Below, in pieces: positions 8,188-17,299 of a stretch of DNA of 21,814 nucleotides (positions within the stretch are counted from its first letter, which is position 1; each line of letters begins with the position of its first letter). The notes under the pieces are model-generated. The model did no database searches, was not told the DNA's origin, and was given only the letters and a program-made list of their open reading frames with translations. Origin of the DNA: an uncultured Mucilaginibacter sp. (GTDB lineage Bacteria; Bacteroidota; Bacteroidia; Sphingobacteriales; Sphingobacteriaceae); contig NZ_CAMLHX010000066.1 of NCBI RefSeq assembly GCF_946479965.1, positions 1 to 21,814 on the forward strand, in the 5' to 3' direction. Both the position numbers and the translations under genes were made by a program.

Positions 8188-8665
8188 ACTCGTCGTGATG
8201 CGGTAATGGTATAACAAATACAGGTACGGTTGCGTGCCTAACCACATGCTCTGCAACGCTGCCCATCAGCAATCTGTCAAGCCCGGTGCGGCTGTGTGTG
8301 CCTACAACTATAACGTCGGCCTTAAACTCTTTACTTGCTTCTATTATGCCGTTAGCTGTATCGCCAAACTCAGTTAAATGGGTAATAGATATGTCTTTCC
8401 CAAATTTTTCAATTATCTGATCCACAATTCTGTTTGAGGCCTGGTTTTGTATATCCATTAACTCCACATCGTTGCCACCCATATCCTGCATAGTTCCCCC
8501 AAGCATAGGATCAACGTTGCTGGTTAACGGCATTATGGTTGGCTCAATTACATGAACCAACCCTACACGTCCTTTAAAGGCGCGCGCCAATTCAAAACCG
8601 TATTCCGCGGCATGCTCGGCTATTTTGCTGTTATCAATACCTATCAGTACTTTTTTGATCTCCAT
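8186..8665 (-). CDS. Universal stress protein (UspA family)
   Basis: A 159-residue single Usp domain. The N-terminus KKVLIGIDNSKIAEHAAEYG is the usual beta1-helix1 with the ATP-contacting Asp. The C-terminal motif VVGTHSRTGLDRLLMGSVAE fits the ATP-binding G-2x-G-9x-G-S pattern, with Ser replacing the second Gly. A Met/Gly-rich loop (residues about 48-65) extends the region between strand 2 and helix 2. Family role: a cytoplasmic stress-induced nucleotide-binding protein, usually dimeric; the specific function is unknown. It lies downstream of prfB on the same strand with an 88-bp gap, and no promoter box is visible. Confidence 0.93.
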   Translation of the reverse strand: MEIKKVLIGIDNSKIAEHAAEYGFELARAFKGRVGLVHVIEPTIMPLTSNVDPMLGGTMQDMGGNDVELMDIQNQASNRIVDQIIEKFGKDISITHLTEFGDTANGIIEASKEFKADVIVVGTHSRTGLDRLLMGSVAEHVVRHATVPVFVIPLPHHDE

Positions 8666-8753
8666 GATTATAAAGTTTAGTGTGAGTTAATTTGATAACC
8701 CTAACTTACGATTTATGTTTTGCATGGAGATATTAACGTACATGAAGCGTGTA

Positions 8754-9843
8754 TTATTTATCGCCACCAAACTCCATTAAATAAGCCTTTAAAAACTCAT
8801 CAAGCTCGCCATCTAATACCGCTTGTGCGTTTGATGTTTCATGATCGGTACGTAGGTCTTTTACGAGTTTGTACGGATGCAGCACGTAGTTACGTATTTG
8901 CGACCCCCACTCTATTTTCTTTTTATTGCCCTCCACTTTATTAGATGCTTCCTGACGCTTGCGCATCTCTATCTCATACAGTTGCGATTTTAATAAGCGA
9001 ATAGCATTCTCTTTATTTTGCAATTGCGAACGCGACTCCTGATTTTTTATAATGATGCCCGACGGTTTGTGATATAAACGCACTGCGGTTTCTACCTTGT
9101 TTACGTTTTGCCCACCCGCGCCACCGGCGCGGAAAGTTTCAAACTCTATATCGCCTGGATTTACTTCTATTTCTATAGTATCATCAACCAAGGGATAAAC
9201 ATAAACGGATGCAAAAGAAGTATGGCGCTTGGCGTTAGAATCAAATGGCGATATACGCACCAAACGGTGTACCCCGTTCTCGCCCTTTAAATAGCCATAA
9301 GCAAATTCGCCTTCCAGTTGTAACGTAACCGTTTTCACGCCTGCCGATTCACCTTCCTGAAAATCCTGCTCGCTTACTTTATAGCCATTCTTTTCGCCCC
9401 ACATAATGTACATACGCATTAGCATACCAGCCCAGTCGCAGCTTTCTGTGCCACCGGCACCAGCTGTTATTTGCAGCACAGCATTTAGTTGATCCTCTTC
9501 GGCCGAAAGCATATTTTTAAACTCCAGCTCCTCTACCGCCTTAACGGCAAGATCATACTGTTCTTTTAATTCTGCTTCTGTAGCATCACCACTTTTAAAA
9601 AAATCAAACATAACGGCCGCATCATCTATTGCCGATGCTACCGCCTGGTATTGGTCTGTCCAAACTTTTTTTAACTTGATTGAGGCTAAAACCTTTTCGG
9701 CTTCTTTGGGATGGTCCCAAAAATGAGGGCCAACGGTTATTTCCTGCTCTTCTTTTAGCGCATCGAGTTTTTTATCGATGTCAAAGATGCCTCCTCAGGG
9801 AAATTAATCTATCCCTTAAATCCTGGATCTGTTCTTTAGTCAT
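8754..9843 (-). CDS. prfB: Peptide chain release factor 2, with programmed +1 frameshift
   Basis: RF2 recognises UGA and UAA stops and triggers peptide release on the ribosome. The reading starts at ATG 9841-9843 and gives 20 codons ending R-R-H-L, then an in-frame TGA at 9781-9783. Reading resumes one base later (GAC, 9780-9782) and continues to 8754, for 362 residues in all, normal for RF2. The recoding site is canonical: AGGAGG (9790-9795), a 3-nt spacer, then CTTTGAC, as in the E. coli prfB signal. Motifs include SPF ([12 protein letters not shown]), the stop-recognition tripeptide, and GGQ ([10 protein letters not shown], Gln about 245) for hydrolysis. Regulation is by RF2 itself: scarce RF2 lets ribosomes pause at TGA and slip. 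It is not a pseudogene. Confidence 0.97.
9781..9795 (-). promoter_or_regulatory. RF2 +1 programmed frameshift signal
   Basis: On the minus strand an internal Shine-Dalgarno AGGAGG (9795-9790) is followed after CAT by the slippery CTT and the TGA stop (9783-9781), with C as the next base. Order and spacing match the well-known bacterial prfB autoregulatory site. Confidence 0.95.
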
Positions 9844-9847
9844 GTGG

Positions 9848-9855
9848 CAAATATA
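9848..9855 (-). promoter_or_regulatory. -7 promoter box (TATATTTG) of prfB
   Basis: The minus strand reads TATATTTG, an exact TAnnTTTG match, only 4 bp before the prfB ATG. If used, transcription would start at or within a few bases of the start codon, giving a leaderless or near-leaderless message. No good -33 box is seen. Confidence 0.42.
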
Positions 9856-9891
9856 GAAAAATGTAACCTACGAGGTTAAGCTAAAAACCAT

Positions 9892-9922
9892 AAAAAAACC
9901 CGCCTTTTTTACAAAGACAGGC
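9892..9922 (-). terminator. Possible weak terminator after the small helical protein gene
   Basis: On the minus strand GCCT (9922-9919) can pair with AGGC (9905-9902), followed by GGG and a run of seven T (9898-9892). The stem is short and the loop long, so this rests mainly on the T-run and its position between genes. Confidence 0.3.
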
Positions 9923-9947
9923 TTGCTTTTCATAGGTAAAATATACT

Positions 9948-10382
9948 TTAGGCAGCAGTAAGCTGATTTAATACGGTATTTATCTTGCTTCCGCCAAGCA
10001 TCTCCAACAAGTGTCGTAACGAAAACTCTTTATTGCTCTCGCTTTTAGACTGATCAATAAGTTGCTGCATAACCTGCGGAATTAACGCTTTTGCAGTTTT
10101 AAGTGCATCTGCAGGTTCCAAACCATAATAGTTGTTCAGTTTATTGGCAAACTTGTTGACTGTGGTACCTATAAGCGGGTTGCTGCTATAAATATCAGGA
10201 AACTCAAAGTACTTGATCATATCTTTCAATTTACCGGTTTCTATCTGGCCTTTCAATACATCAATAATTGAACTCGACGCATCATTGATAATAGCCTCAT
10301 GATGTTTAACAGGAATTAGAGGGTTGTCTGTAACAGCCGTCCCGGCGTTATTTTTAACAAGCATAAATAGTTTTTCAAACAT
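9948..10382 (-). CDS. Hypothetical small helical protein
   Basis: I do not recognise a family. The ATG at 10380-10382 gives 144 residues (MFEKLFMLVKNN...); a TTG 60 bases upstream would add an implausible N-terminus. There is no signal peptide, membrane span or cysteine. The sequence looks all-helical: an amphipathic segment around SSIIDVLKGQIETGKLKDMI, a central helix with TTVNKFANKLNNYYGL, then ALIPQVMQQLIDQS and a C-terminal helix with LRHLLEMLGG. The layout loosely recalls DUF937/YidB-like bacterial proteins, but that is weak. It stands alone between prfB and the divergent pgi. Confidence 0.72.
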   Translation of the reverse strand: MFEKLFMLVKNNAGTAVTDNPLIPVKHHEAIINDASSSIIDVLKGQIETGKLKDMIKYFEFPDIYSSNPLIGTTVNKFANKLNNYYGLEPADALKTAKALIPQVMQQLIDQSKSESNKEFSLRHLLEMLGGSKINTVLNQLTAA

Positions 10383-10605
10383 AAAAGGTCTTTTAAAAAT
10401 TAAATTATCAATTTGATGATAAAAAATTGGTTTTGTTATCAACGACGTAAATATATTACTTAATTATTTTAACAATGGAAATATAAATTACATTTCGTTG
10501 CTGTTTTAATAACACAATTGTAACAATATTGCAATCTTTGAAAACGTGTTCGTATTATAAGCGGTTTATAAATAAAATTTAACTGGTGCGCTAAATTTTA
10601 AATTC

Positions 10606-10613
10606 TAATTTTG
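10606..10613 (+). promoter_or_regulatory. -7 promoter box (TAATTTTG) of pgi
   Basis: TAATTTTG is an exact TAnnTTTG match 23 bp before the pgi ATG at 10637, giving a leader of about 20 nt. The -33 position is not clear. The preceding 160 bp are AT-rich and contain no gene. Confidence 0.5.
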
Positions 10614-10630
10614 CTTCTATTAAAATTTAA

Positions 10631-12283
<1,653 letters not shown>

Positions 12284-12305
12284 GCCCCTAACCCCCTAAA
12301 GGGGG
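12284..12305 (+). repeat. C5/G5 hairpin element after pgi
   Basis: The element begins right after the pgi stop: GCCCCTAACCCCCTAAAGGGGG, with CCCCC (12292-12296) pairing GGGGG (12301-12305) over TAAA. From memory, near-identical C-run/G-run motifs recur between genes of many Bacteroidota, so this may be a dispersed repeat. The window has only this copy. Confidence 0.45.
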
Positions 12306-12320
12306 AACAAAATTTAAAAT

Positions 12321-12354
12321 AGAAAAGCCGTTCAGATCAATGAACGGCTTTTCT
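12321..12354. terminator. Bidirectional intrinsic terminator between pgi and the cyclase gene
   Basis: A perfect 14-bp inverted repeat (12321-12334 and 12341-12354), core AAAAGCCGTTCA, has a GATCAA loop. A-rich and T-rich arm ends let it work in both directions. It lies between the convergent pgi and glutaminyl cyclase stops. Confidence 0.9.
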
Positions 12355-12372
12355 ATTGTTATCTATAATGTC

Positions 12373-13461
12373 TTATTTTTTTGAGAAGGATACCTGAAAC
12401 AACTTATCCCATTTCTTCCCGGTAACAAACATACGTTTGCCTTTGGCATCCCAGGCAATACCGTTTAGCACTTCATCGTCTTTATTGCGACGGTTAGGGT
12501 ACAATTTAGACATATCTATTTTTTGCAATACTGCTCCGGTTTTGGCGTCAATAACTATAATATCATTTGTTAAATAAACATTAGCGTATATTTTACCATC
12601 AACATACTCCAATTCATTCACAGAATTTACAGGCCCTTTATCATCGTATACATCAATAAAACCATTTTCCTGATAAGTATCTTTGTTTAGGAGCCAAATG
12701 CGGTTTGTACTGTCGTCCATATAAAGTTTCTTACCATCAAAGGTCATTCCCCATCCTTCAACCCCAACTTCGTTCTTGAATGTGTTAAGTAATTTAAAAG
12801 TGTTTTTATCGTAGACGTAGCCGATTTTTTCATGGTAAGTAAGTTGTATTATCTTATCGCCTACAACAGCCAACCCTTCCGCGAAAACCTTTGGATCATT
12901 TTGCACCGACAATACAACCTTGCCGGTGGCAAGATCAACTTTACGCAGGCTTGAAGGGCCTACAACATCCTGACCCGGTGGCGGAATAACGTAGCCGCCA
13001 TCACTTTCGTACAAATAACCATCATGGTACTGCAGGCCCTCGGTGTATGATTCAACATCGTGCGGGAATACTTTTTCTATTTTAAAAGTAAGCTGCTCCG
13101 GCGCCTTGGCGGGCAGCAATACTATATTAGTAGATACATCATTACTTGTGCCTTGTTTATACACTTTGGCAGTTATGGTCTTTGGGCCCATCGGAAGACT
13201 ATCGGTTTTAATTATAACCGGTGCTCCGTCTTTGTTTGATGCTACAGTAGTTGATTCCAGCTGATAAACGATAGAATCAGGCACCATATCAGTAGGGTAT
13301 TTCACTTTTACGGTTACATCAGTACCCGCCTTAACGGTAGTCCCTGCCTCAGGTGAAATAGTGATATCCAGTCCTTTAGGTTTTTCTTCGTTGCATCCAA
13401 AATTACATGCGAAGATGATGAGCATTGCGGCAGCTAAATATAGCGCGGGTATTCTTTTCAT
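12373..13461 (-). CDS. Glutaminyl-peptide cyclotransferase lipoprotein (beta-propeller type)
   Basis: The enzyme converts N-terminal Gln of exported proteins to pyroglutamate. From ATG 13459-13461 it has 362 residues; an earlier start would overlap yraN. The N-terminal signal (MKRIPALYLAAAMLIIFAC) ends in cysteines 19 and 23; neither lipobox is ideal, and CNEEK after Cys23 is acidic. Residues of about 30-120 form an Ig-like beta domain. Residues of about 125-362 match the plant/bacterial-type cyclase propeller (PF05096): FPHDVESYTEGLQY, SSLRKVDLATGKVV, FAEGLAV, EGWGMTFDGKKLYMDD, VNELEYVDGKIYANV and NGIAWDAKGKRMFVTGKKW. It is the last gene of the dnaG-yraN cluster, with 4 bp after yraN. Inference: it acts at the periplasmic face or outer membrane. 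Confidence 0.9.
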   Translation of the reverse strand: MKRIPALYLAAAMLIIFACNFGCNEEKPKGLDITISPEAGTTVKAGTDVTVKVKYPTDMVPDSIVYQLESTTVASNKDGAPVIIKTDSLPMGPKTITAKVYKQGTSNDVSTNIVLLPAKAPEQLTFKIEKVFPHDVESYTEGLQYHDGYLYESDGGYVIPPPGQDVVGPSSLRKVDLATGKVVLSVQNDPKVFAEGLAVVGDKIIQLTYHEKIGYVYDKNTFKLLNTFKNEVGVEGWGMTFDGKKLYMDDSTNRIWLLNKDTYQENGFIDVYDDKGPVNSVNELEYVDGKIYANVYLTNDIIVIDAKTGAVLQKIDMSKLYPNRRNKDDEVLNGIAWDAKGKRMFVTGKKWDKLFQVSFSKK

Positions 13462-13465
13462 AATA

Positions 13466-13834
13466 TTAAGTAGCGGATGGCCAAAAAGCATCCTTGATAT
13501 GGTTTAATTTATAATTTTCTTCGCTTTTAAATAATATGGCGATAATATCAAAACGTACCTCACCCTGATGGTTCATCAGGTAAATATATTCGTCAGCCGC
13601 GCCGGCTATTAATCGTTGTTTGCGATTGTCAACAAAGTCCTCCGGCTCGCCAAAGCCATTACCTGTACGCGTTTTTACTTCGGTAAATATAATTACTTTG
13701 TCTTTATAGGCAATCAGGTCAATCTCAGCTTTGCCATGACACCAGTTCTCGTCCATTATCTCGTAACCTTGCTGCTCCAGATACAACTTAGCCATTAATT
13801 CGCCTTTGCGGCCAAGATCGTTGTGAAGAGCCAT
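13466..13834 (-). CDS. yraN: YraN/UPF0102 family endonuclease-like protein
   Basis: This 122-residue protein has the UPF0102 pattern, a restriction-endonuclease-like fold: GRKGELMAKLYLEQQGYEI at the N-terminus, then AEIDLIAYKDKVIIFTEVKTR, with the Glu/Asp and ExK residues that form a putative metal-dependent nuclease site. Family members are often linked with Holliday-junction or DNA repair functions, but the biochemical role is unproven. Its ATG shares one base with the dnaG stop (TAATG), so translation is probably coupled. It is followed 4 bp later by the cyclase gene. Confidence 0.9.
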   Translation of the reverse strand: MALHNDLGRKGELMAKLYLEQQGYEIMDENWCHGKAEIDLIAYKDKVIIFTEVKTRTGNGFGEPEDFVDNRKQRLIAGAADEYIYLMNHQGEVRFDIIAILFKSEENYKLNHIKDAFWPSAT

Positions 13835-15759
13835 TACTTTAATATCACCGAGCCCAAATAATCAGATATAGATTTCTCCACCTTTTTCATCCGCATATAC
13901 TGACTCAACAAAATATCCTGCTCCTCGGCTGTTTCGGCAACCTGCAGTTCCTTACGCAAGTTCTCTAACAGTTTGCCCACCTTGTGCATCTTTAAATGAA
14001 AGATAGCGCCCAAAATGGTGGCCTTCATGTTAGCCTGTTCATCGGGAACGGTTATGCGGTGCATCTCGTACCAGTTATCGCTTAACGTATATTTAGTGGC
14101 AATTAGTGTAACAGTAAGGTCAACAATGTCTTTATCAGGGTAATGGATAAAAAATTGCTCTTCGGGCAATACCCCATTCTCCACCTCTTTGCTGTACAGC
14201 TCAACAAAGGTTTTGCATGCCGGTTGCTCAAATTCAACATCGTTAAGTTCTGCAATCATAAACGGACCGATATACGTATTGGCAATGCCATCCCAGTCTA
14301 TTACCTTGTTGCCGTACAATAATAGCAGGCGGATAATCTCTTTTTCCTGGGTAGCTTCGTCCTCGCGTTTTTCTTCAACAGCAGGCTCCGCCCAAAGGTC
14401 TTCCGGCGGGTTTGCTTCGCGATGTGTTTGCTGCTGCTGACCATCTTTCTTTGCCTTAGCCTGGCGCATTTTATTCAGCTCCGATAGCAGCGCCCGCTCA
14501 TCTATTTGTAATATGTGGCTGCACTCCTTTATAAATACCGATGCCTTGATAGAATCGGGTATTTTGGCAATGCTCTCAACTATATCCCTTATTACTTCTG
14601 ATTTCTTTATCGGATCATTACCCGCCTCTTTTAACAGCAGGTTAGTTTTATAAAGAATGAAATCCTTTTTATTATCCTCAATGTGTTTCTTAAAGCCCGC
14701 AGTACCTACCAGGCGCACATACGAATCCGGGTCGTGGCCATCAGGGAAGAGAACTACTTTAACGTTCAGCCCCTCTTCTAATATCATATCCAGGCCACGC
14801 AATGAAGCTTTTATACCCGCGGCATCGCCATCATATAAAATGGTGATATTTTTAGTAAGACGACCGATAAGCCGGATTTGTTCAACTGTTAGCGAGGTAC
14901 CCGATGAAGCCACCACATTCTCTATCCCTGCCTGATGCACCGATATGACGTCGGCGTAACCCTCTACCAGATAACAGTTATCCTCTTCGCGGATTGATTT
15001 TTTGGCGAAGTAAAGTCCGTATAAAACGCTTGATTTATGGTAGATCTCCGACTCGGGCGAGTTAACGTATTTGGGGACGTTCTTATCCGTTTTGAGGGTA
15101 CGCCCCCCAAAGGCAATAACGCGCCCTGTAAAACTATGTATCGGGAACATTACCCTGCCACGATAACGGTCGTAAAGGTTGCCGTTATCCCTTTTTACAG
15201 AAAGTCCGCTTTCAACCAAAAACTCCGGTAGATAGCCTTCCTTTATGGCTTGGCCGGTAAAGGCTTCCCATTGGTCGGGCGAATAGCCTAACTCAAATTT
15301 ATTTATAGTTTCGGTACTAAAACCACGCTCTTTAAAATAACTCAGGCCAATGCTTTGGCCCTCATCGGTATCCTTTAAACTTTCGTGGAAGAACTTAGCG
15401 GCATAGCCCGATACGATCATCAGGCTCTCGCGGCGGTTGTCGGCCTCCCTGTCTTCCGGTGCTTCATTGGTTTCTTCTACCTCGATACTGTACTTTTTTG
15501 CCAGCCATTTTAATGCTTCGGGATAAGTAAACTTCTCCAGCTCCATTAAAAAAGTAACGGCGCTGCCACCTTTGCCTGACGAGAAGTCTTTAAAGATGCC
15601 CTTAGCGGGCGATACCGTAAATGATGGGGTGCGTTCATTAGCGAATGGCGAAAGCCCGACATAATTAGCGCCCCGCTTTTTTAAGGACACAAATTCACCT
15701 ATCACCTCCACAATGTCGGTGGCTTCCATAATACGGTCTACGGTGGATTTTAATATCAT
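13834..15759 (-). CDS. dnaG: DNA primase, zinc ligands replaced
   Basis: DnaG makes RNA primers for replication with the DnaB helicase. The 641 residues are in order: an N-terminal CHC2-type domain (1-95), a primase core with TOPRIM (EGYADV near 265, DGDAAG near 308, DPDSYV near 343), and a C-terminal helicase-binding region rich in helices. The zinc-finger scaffold is kept (YVGLSPFANERTPSFTV, FKDFSSGKGG) but the four positions that are Cys40, His43, Cys61 and Cys64 in E. coli are Ser37, Ala40, Asp58 and Ser61 here, so zinc cannot be bound in the usual way. I recall similar zinc-less motifs in other Bacteroidota primases, so this looks lineage-wide, not damage. The core motifs are intact. It is the first gene of a cluster with yraN. 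Confidence 0.96.
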   Translation of the reverse strand: MILKSTVDRIMEATDIVEVIGEFVSLKKRGANYVGLSPFANERTPSFTVSPAKGIFKDFSSGKGGSAVTFLMELEKFTYPEALKWLAKKYSIEVEETNEAPEDREADNRRESLMIVSGYAAKFFHESLKDTDEGQSIGLSYFKERGFSTETINKFELGYSPDQWEAFTGQAIKEGYLPEFLVESGLSVKRDNGNLYDRYRGRVMFPIHSFTGRVIAFGGRTLKTDKNVPKYVNSPESEIYHKSSVLYGLYFAKKSIREEDNCYLVEGYADVISVHQAGIENVVASSGTSLTVEQIRLIGRLTKNITILYDGDAAGIKASLRGLDMILEEGLNVKVVLFPDGHDPDSYVRLVGTAGFKKHIEDNKKDFILYKTNLLLKEAGNDPIKKSEVIRDIVESIAKIPDSIKASVFIKECSHILQIDERALLSELNKMRQAKAKKDGQQQQTHREANPPEDLWAEPAVEEKREDEATQEKEIIRLLLLYGNKVIDWDGIANTYIGPFMIAELNDVEFEQPACKTFVELYSKEVENGVLPEEQFFIHYPDKDIVDLTVTLIATKYTLSDNWYEMHRITVPDEQANMKATILGAIFHLKMHKVGKLLENLRKELQVAETAEEQDILLSQYMRMKKVEKSISDYLGSVILK

Positions 15760-15770
15760 GCCTTAAAATG

Positions 15771-15778
15771 CAAATGTA
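15771..15778 (-). promoter_or_regulatory. -7 promoter box (TACATTTG) of dnaG
   Basis: The minus strand reads TACATTTG, an exact TAnnTTTG match, 11 bp before the dnaG ATG, so the leader would be under 10 nt. It lies in the 66-bp gap after the EamA gene and would give dnaG-yraN-cyclase its own start. Confidence 0.45.
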
Positions 15779-15825
15779 GTGGAAATGGAGTATCACCTAA
15801 ACTTTCTGCACTGGTAAATTACTAA

Positions 15826-16680
15826 TTATTTAACAGCCTGTGGTTTTAAAAATGTAATTGCAATTCCGGCCAGTACGACGATGCTGCCAACAATTTCGTG
15901 CGTGCTTAAAATCTCGTTTAAAAGTATGGCGGCAAGTACCGCAGCCACTACCGTTTGGCTTAATAGTGTAATAGATACTGTGGTAGATTCTATAAAGCGA
16001 ATGGAGTGGTTGATAGCCAGCCAGCCCAGCAGCTGACAAATTATACCCATGCCTGCGAAGTATAACCAGTCGGCGGCAGGATAACTAATCAAGGTATCGT
16101 TATTTATCAAGCAAATTATAAACAGCAACACCAGCGCCGCCAGCATGTTGTAAAACATAAAGGTAATGGTGCCCATACGTTGCAATATGTCTTTTGTAAT
16201 AAGAATATAAATGGCGTACAGCATACTTGCCACAACCGCGAACAGAAAGCCCAAGCCAAATTGCAGGTGCAATACATCGCGCAGGCCCACCAATATAAGC
16301 ATACCCGCTATCGCTACACCCGTACCTATCCAGAATGCTTTTTCTACCTTTTTACGAAACAGGAAGTAGCTTATTAAACCCACCCACAAGGGTGCCAGGT
16401 TAGCCAGCAGCGTTGAAACTGTCGCGCTTATCATTTTAAGCGATAGGTTCCAAAGGCTTATATCAGCGGCAAAAACCAATCCGCCAATTAAGGCAAGTAC
16501 CAAGTCCTTGCGTTTTACCTTTAAGTTTTGTTTGATAAGGCAATACGGCGCTAAAAAGATCAATCCAAAAAATATGCGGTAAAAAGCGCATACCACAGGC
16601 GATGCATCCGCCAGCTTTACAAATATGGGCGAAAGCGAAATGCAGAGAATACCGAGCGCCAGGCTTAATTTTGGATTCAT
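15826..16680 (-). CDS. EamA/DMT-family transporter
   Basis: This 284-residue inner-membrane protein has about ten hydrophobic spans arranged as two EamA repeats (about 5-130 and 140-278). Typical features are the N-terminal ILCISLSPIFVKLA, YRIFFGLIFLAPY, and a second-repeat motif ending ILLNEILSTHEIVGSIVVLAGI. The drug/metabolite transporter superfamily exports small metabolites such as amino acids or nucleosides; the substrate cannot be read from sequence. It lies upstream of dnaG on the same strand, with its own promoter box 7 bp before the ATG. Confidence 0.92.
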   Translation of the reverse strand: MNPKLSLALGILCISLSPIFVKLADASPVVCAFYRIFFGLIFLAPYCLIKQNLKVKRKDLVLALIGGLVFAADISLWNLSLKMISATVSTLLANLAPLWVGLISYFLFRKKVEKAFWIGTGVAIAGMLILVGLRDVLHLQFGLGFLFAVVASMLYAIYILITKDILQRMGTITFMFYNMLAALVLLFIICLINNDTLISYPAADWLYFAGMGIICQLLGWLAINHSIRFIESTTVSITLLSQTVVAAVLAAILLNEILSTHEIVGSIVVLAGIAITFLKPQAVK

Positions 16681-16687
16681 AGGTTTG

Positions 16688-16695
16688 CAAACTTA
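16688..16695 (-). promoter_or_regulatory. -7 promoter box (TAAGTTTG) of the EamA gene
   Basis: The minus strand reads TAAGTTTG, an exact TAnnTTTG match, 7 bp before the EamA ATG. This implies a message with almost no leader. No clear -33 box is seen. Confidence 0.42.
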
Positions 16696-16776
16696 GCTAT
16701 TAAAAATTGTAGGGCAGTAATTTGAATACCCAAATAAAACCGTAAATTGTTGCACCTTAGCTTTACACACTTATAT

Positions 16777-17268
16777 ATGAAAAAGTATATTTTCCTGATT
16801 CTGTTTCTGGTTTTGGCCGGAGTTTTTTCTTGCGGTAAAAGCTGCGGTTGCTATTTACCAAAGCCCCAACCAGATATAAGAGGAAAAATAAATAATGCCA
16901 CCTGGGAGCCCTTACTGACGGATACCGTAAAAACCGATTCTGTAACTATGTGGGGCAAACGCAGTTGGGATGAGCTTAAAGTGAAATTTAAAATAGACCC
17001 AACCAGTACAGCAACCGATTTATTTGTAGACAAATACGATGCAACTTATACTGTATCGCCGCAAAGCGAAAAAGGGCGATGGATTTACCGCTTAGATAAT
17101 TCATCATCAGCAAATAAGATCAAAATTTCCTACAGACAGGCCGATAATTTTTTAGAAGGACAGCTCAACTTAACGTTTAAACTCACCACCCCTACCGGAA
17201 ACATGGCCTTTGACACTTCCCGAATTTATTTTACAAGTACACGTTTCATGGTGAGATTACGTAAATAA
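16777..17268 (+). CDS. Hypothetical lipoprotein
   Basis: From ATG 16777 the protein has 163 residues; an in-frame TTG upstream is disregarded. The signal MKKYIFLILFLVLAGVFSC puts the lipid on Cys19, followed by two more cysteines (KSCGC). The mature part begins with a proline-rich linker (YLPKPQPDIRG) and is mostly beta (NNATWEPLL, KVKFKID, ATYTVSP, IKISYRQAD, GQLNLTFKL, RIYFTSTRFMVRLRK), suggesting a small beta-barrel or sandwich. I recognise no family. It sits directly before asnS, which has its own promoter box, so co-function is not implied. Confidence 0.8.
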   Translation: MKKYIFLILFLVLAGVFSCGKSCGCYLPKPQPDIRGKINNATWEPLLTDTVKTDSVTMWGKRSWDELKVKFKIDPTSTATDLFVDKYDATYTVSPQSEKGRWIYRLDNSSSANKIKISYRQADNFLEGQLNLTFKLTTPTGNMAFDTSRIYFTSTRFMVRLRK

Positions 17269-17271
17269 TCT

Positions 17272-17279
17272 TAATTTTG
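17272..17279 (+). promoter_or_regulatory. -7 promoter box (TAATTTTG) of asnS
   Basis: TAATTTTG is an exact TAnnTTTG match just 3 bp after the lipoprotein stop and 20 bp before the asnS ATG. It suggests asnS is transcribed independently with a leader of about 16 nt. Confidence 0.5.
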
Positions 17280-17299
17280 CGACTCTTTAATTTTTACAA

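Noticed and set aside
9611..9843. In-frame TGA near the start of prfB suggesting a pseudogene or a shorter gene starting at an internal ATG (9609-9611)
   Set aside because: The TGA lies in a complete RF2 recoding signal, and the sequence after a +1 shift is normal RF2 N-terminus.
10383..10442. Extended TTG start for the small helical protein
   Set aside because: It adds 20 residues without support, and an ATG with an A-rich upstream context lies at 10382.
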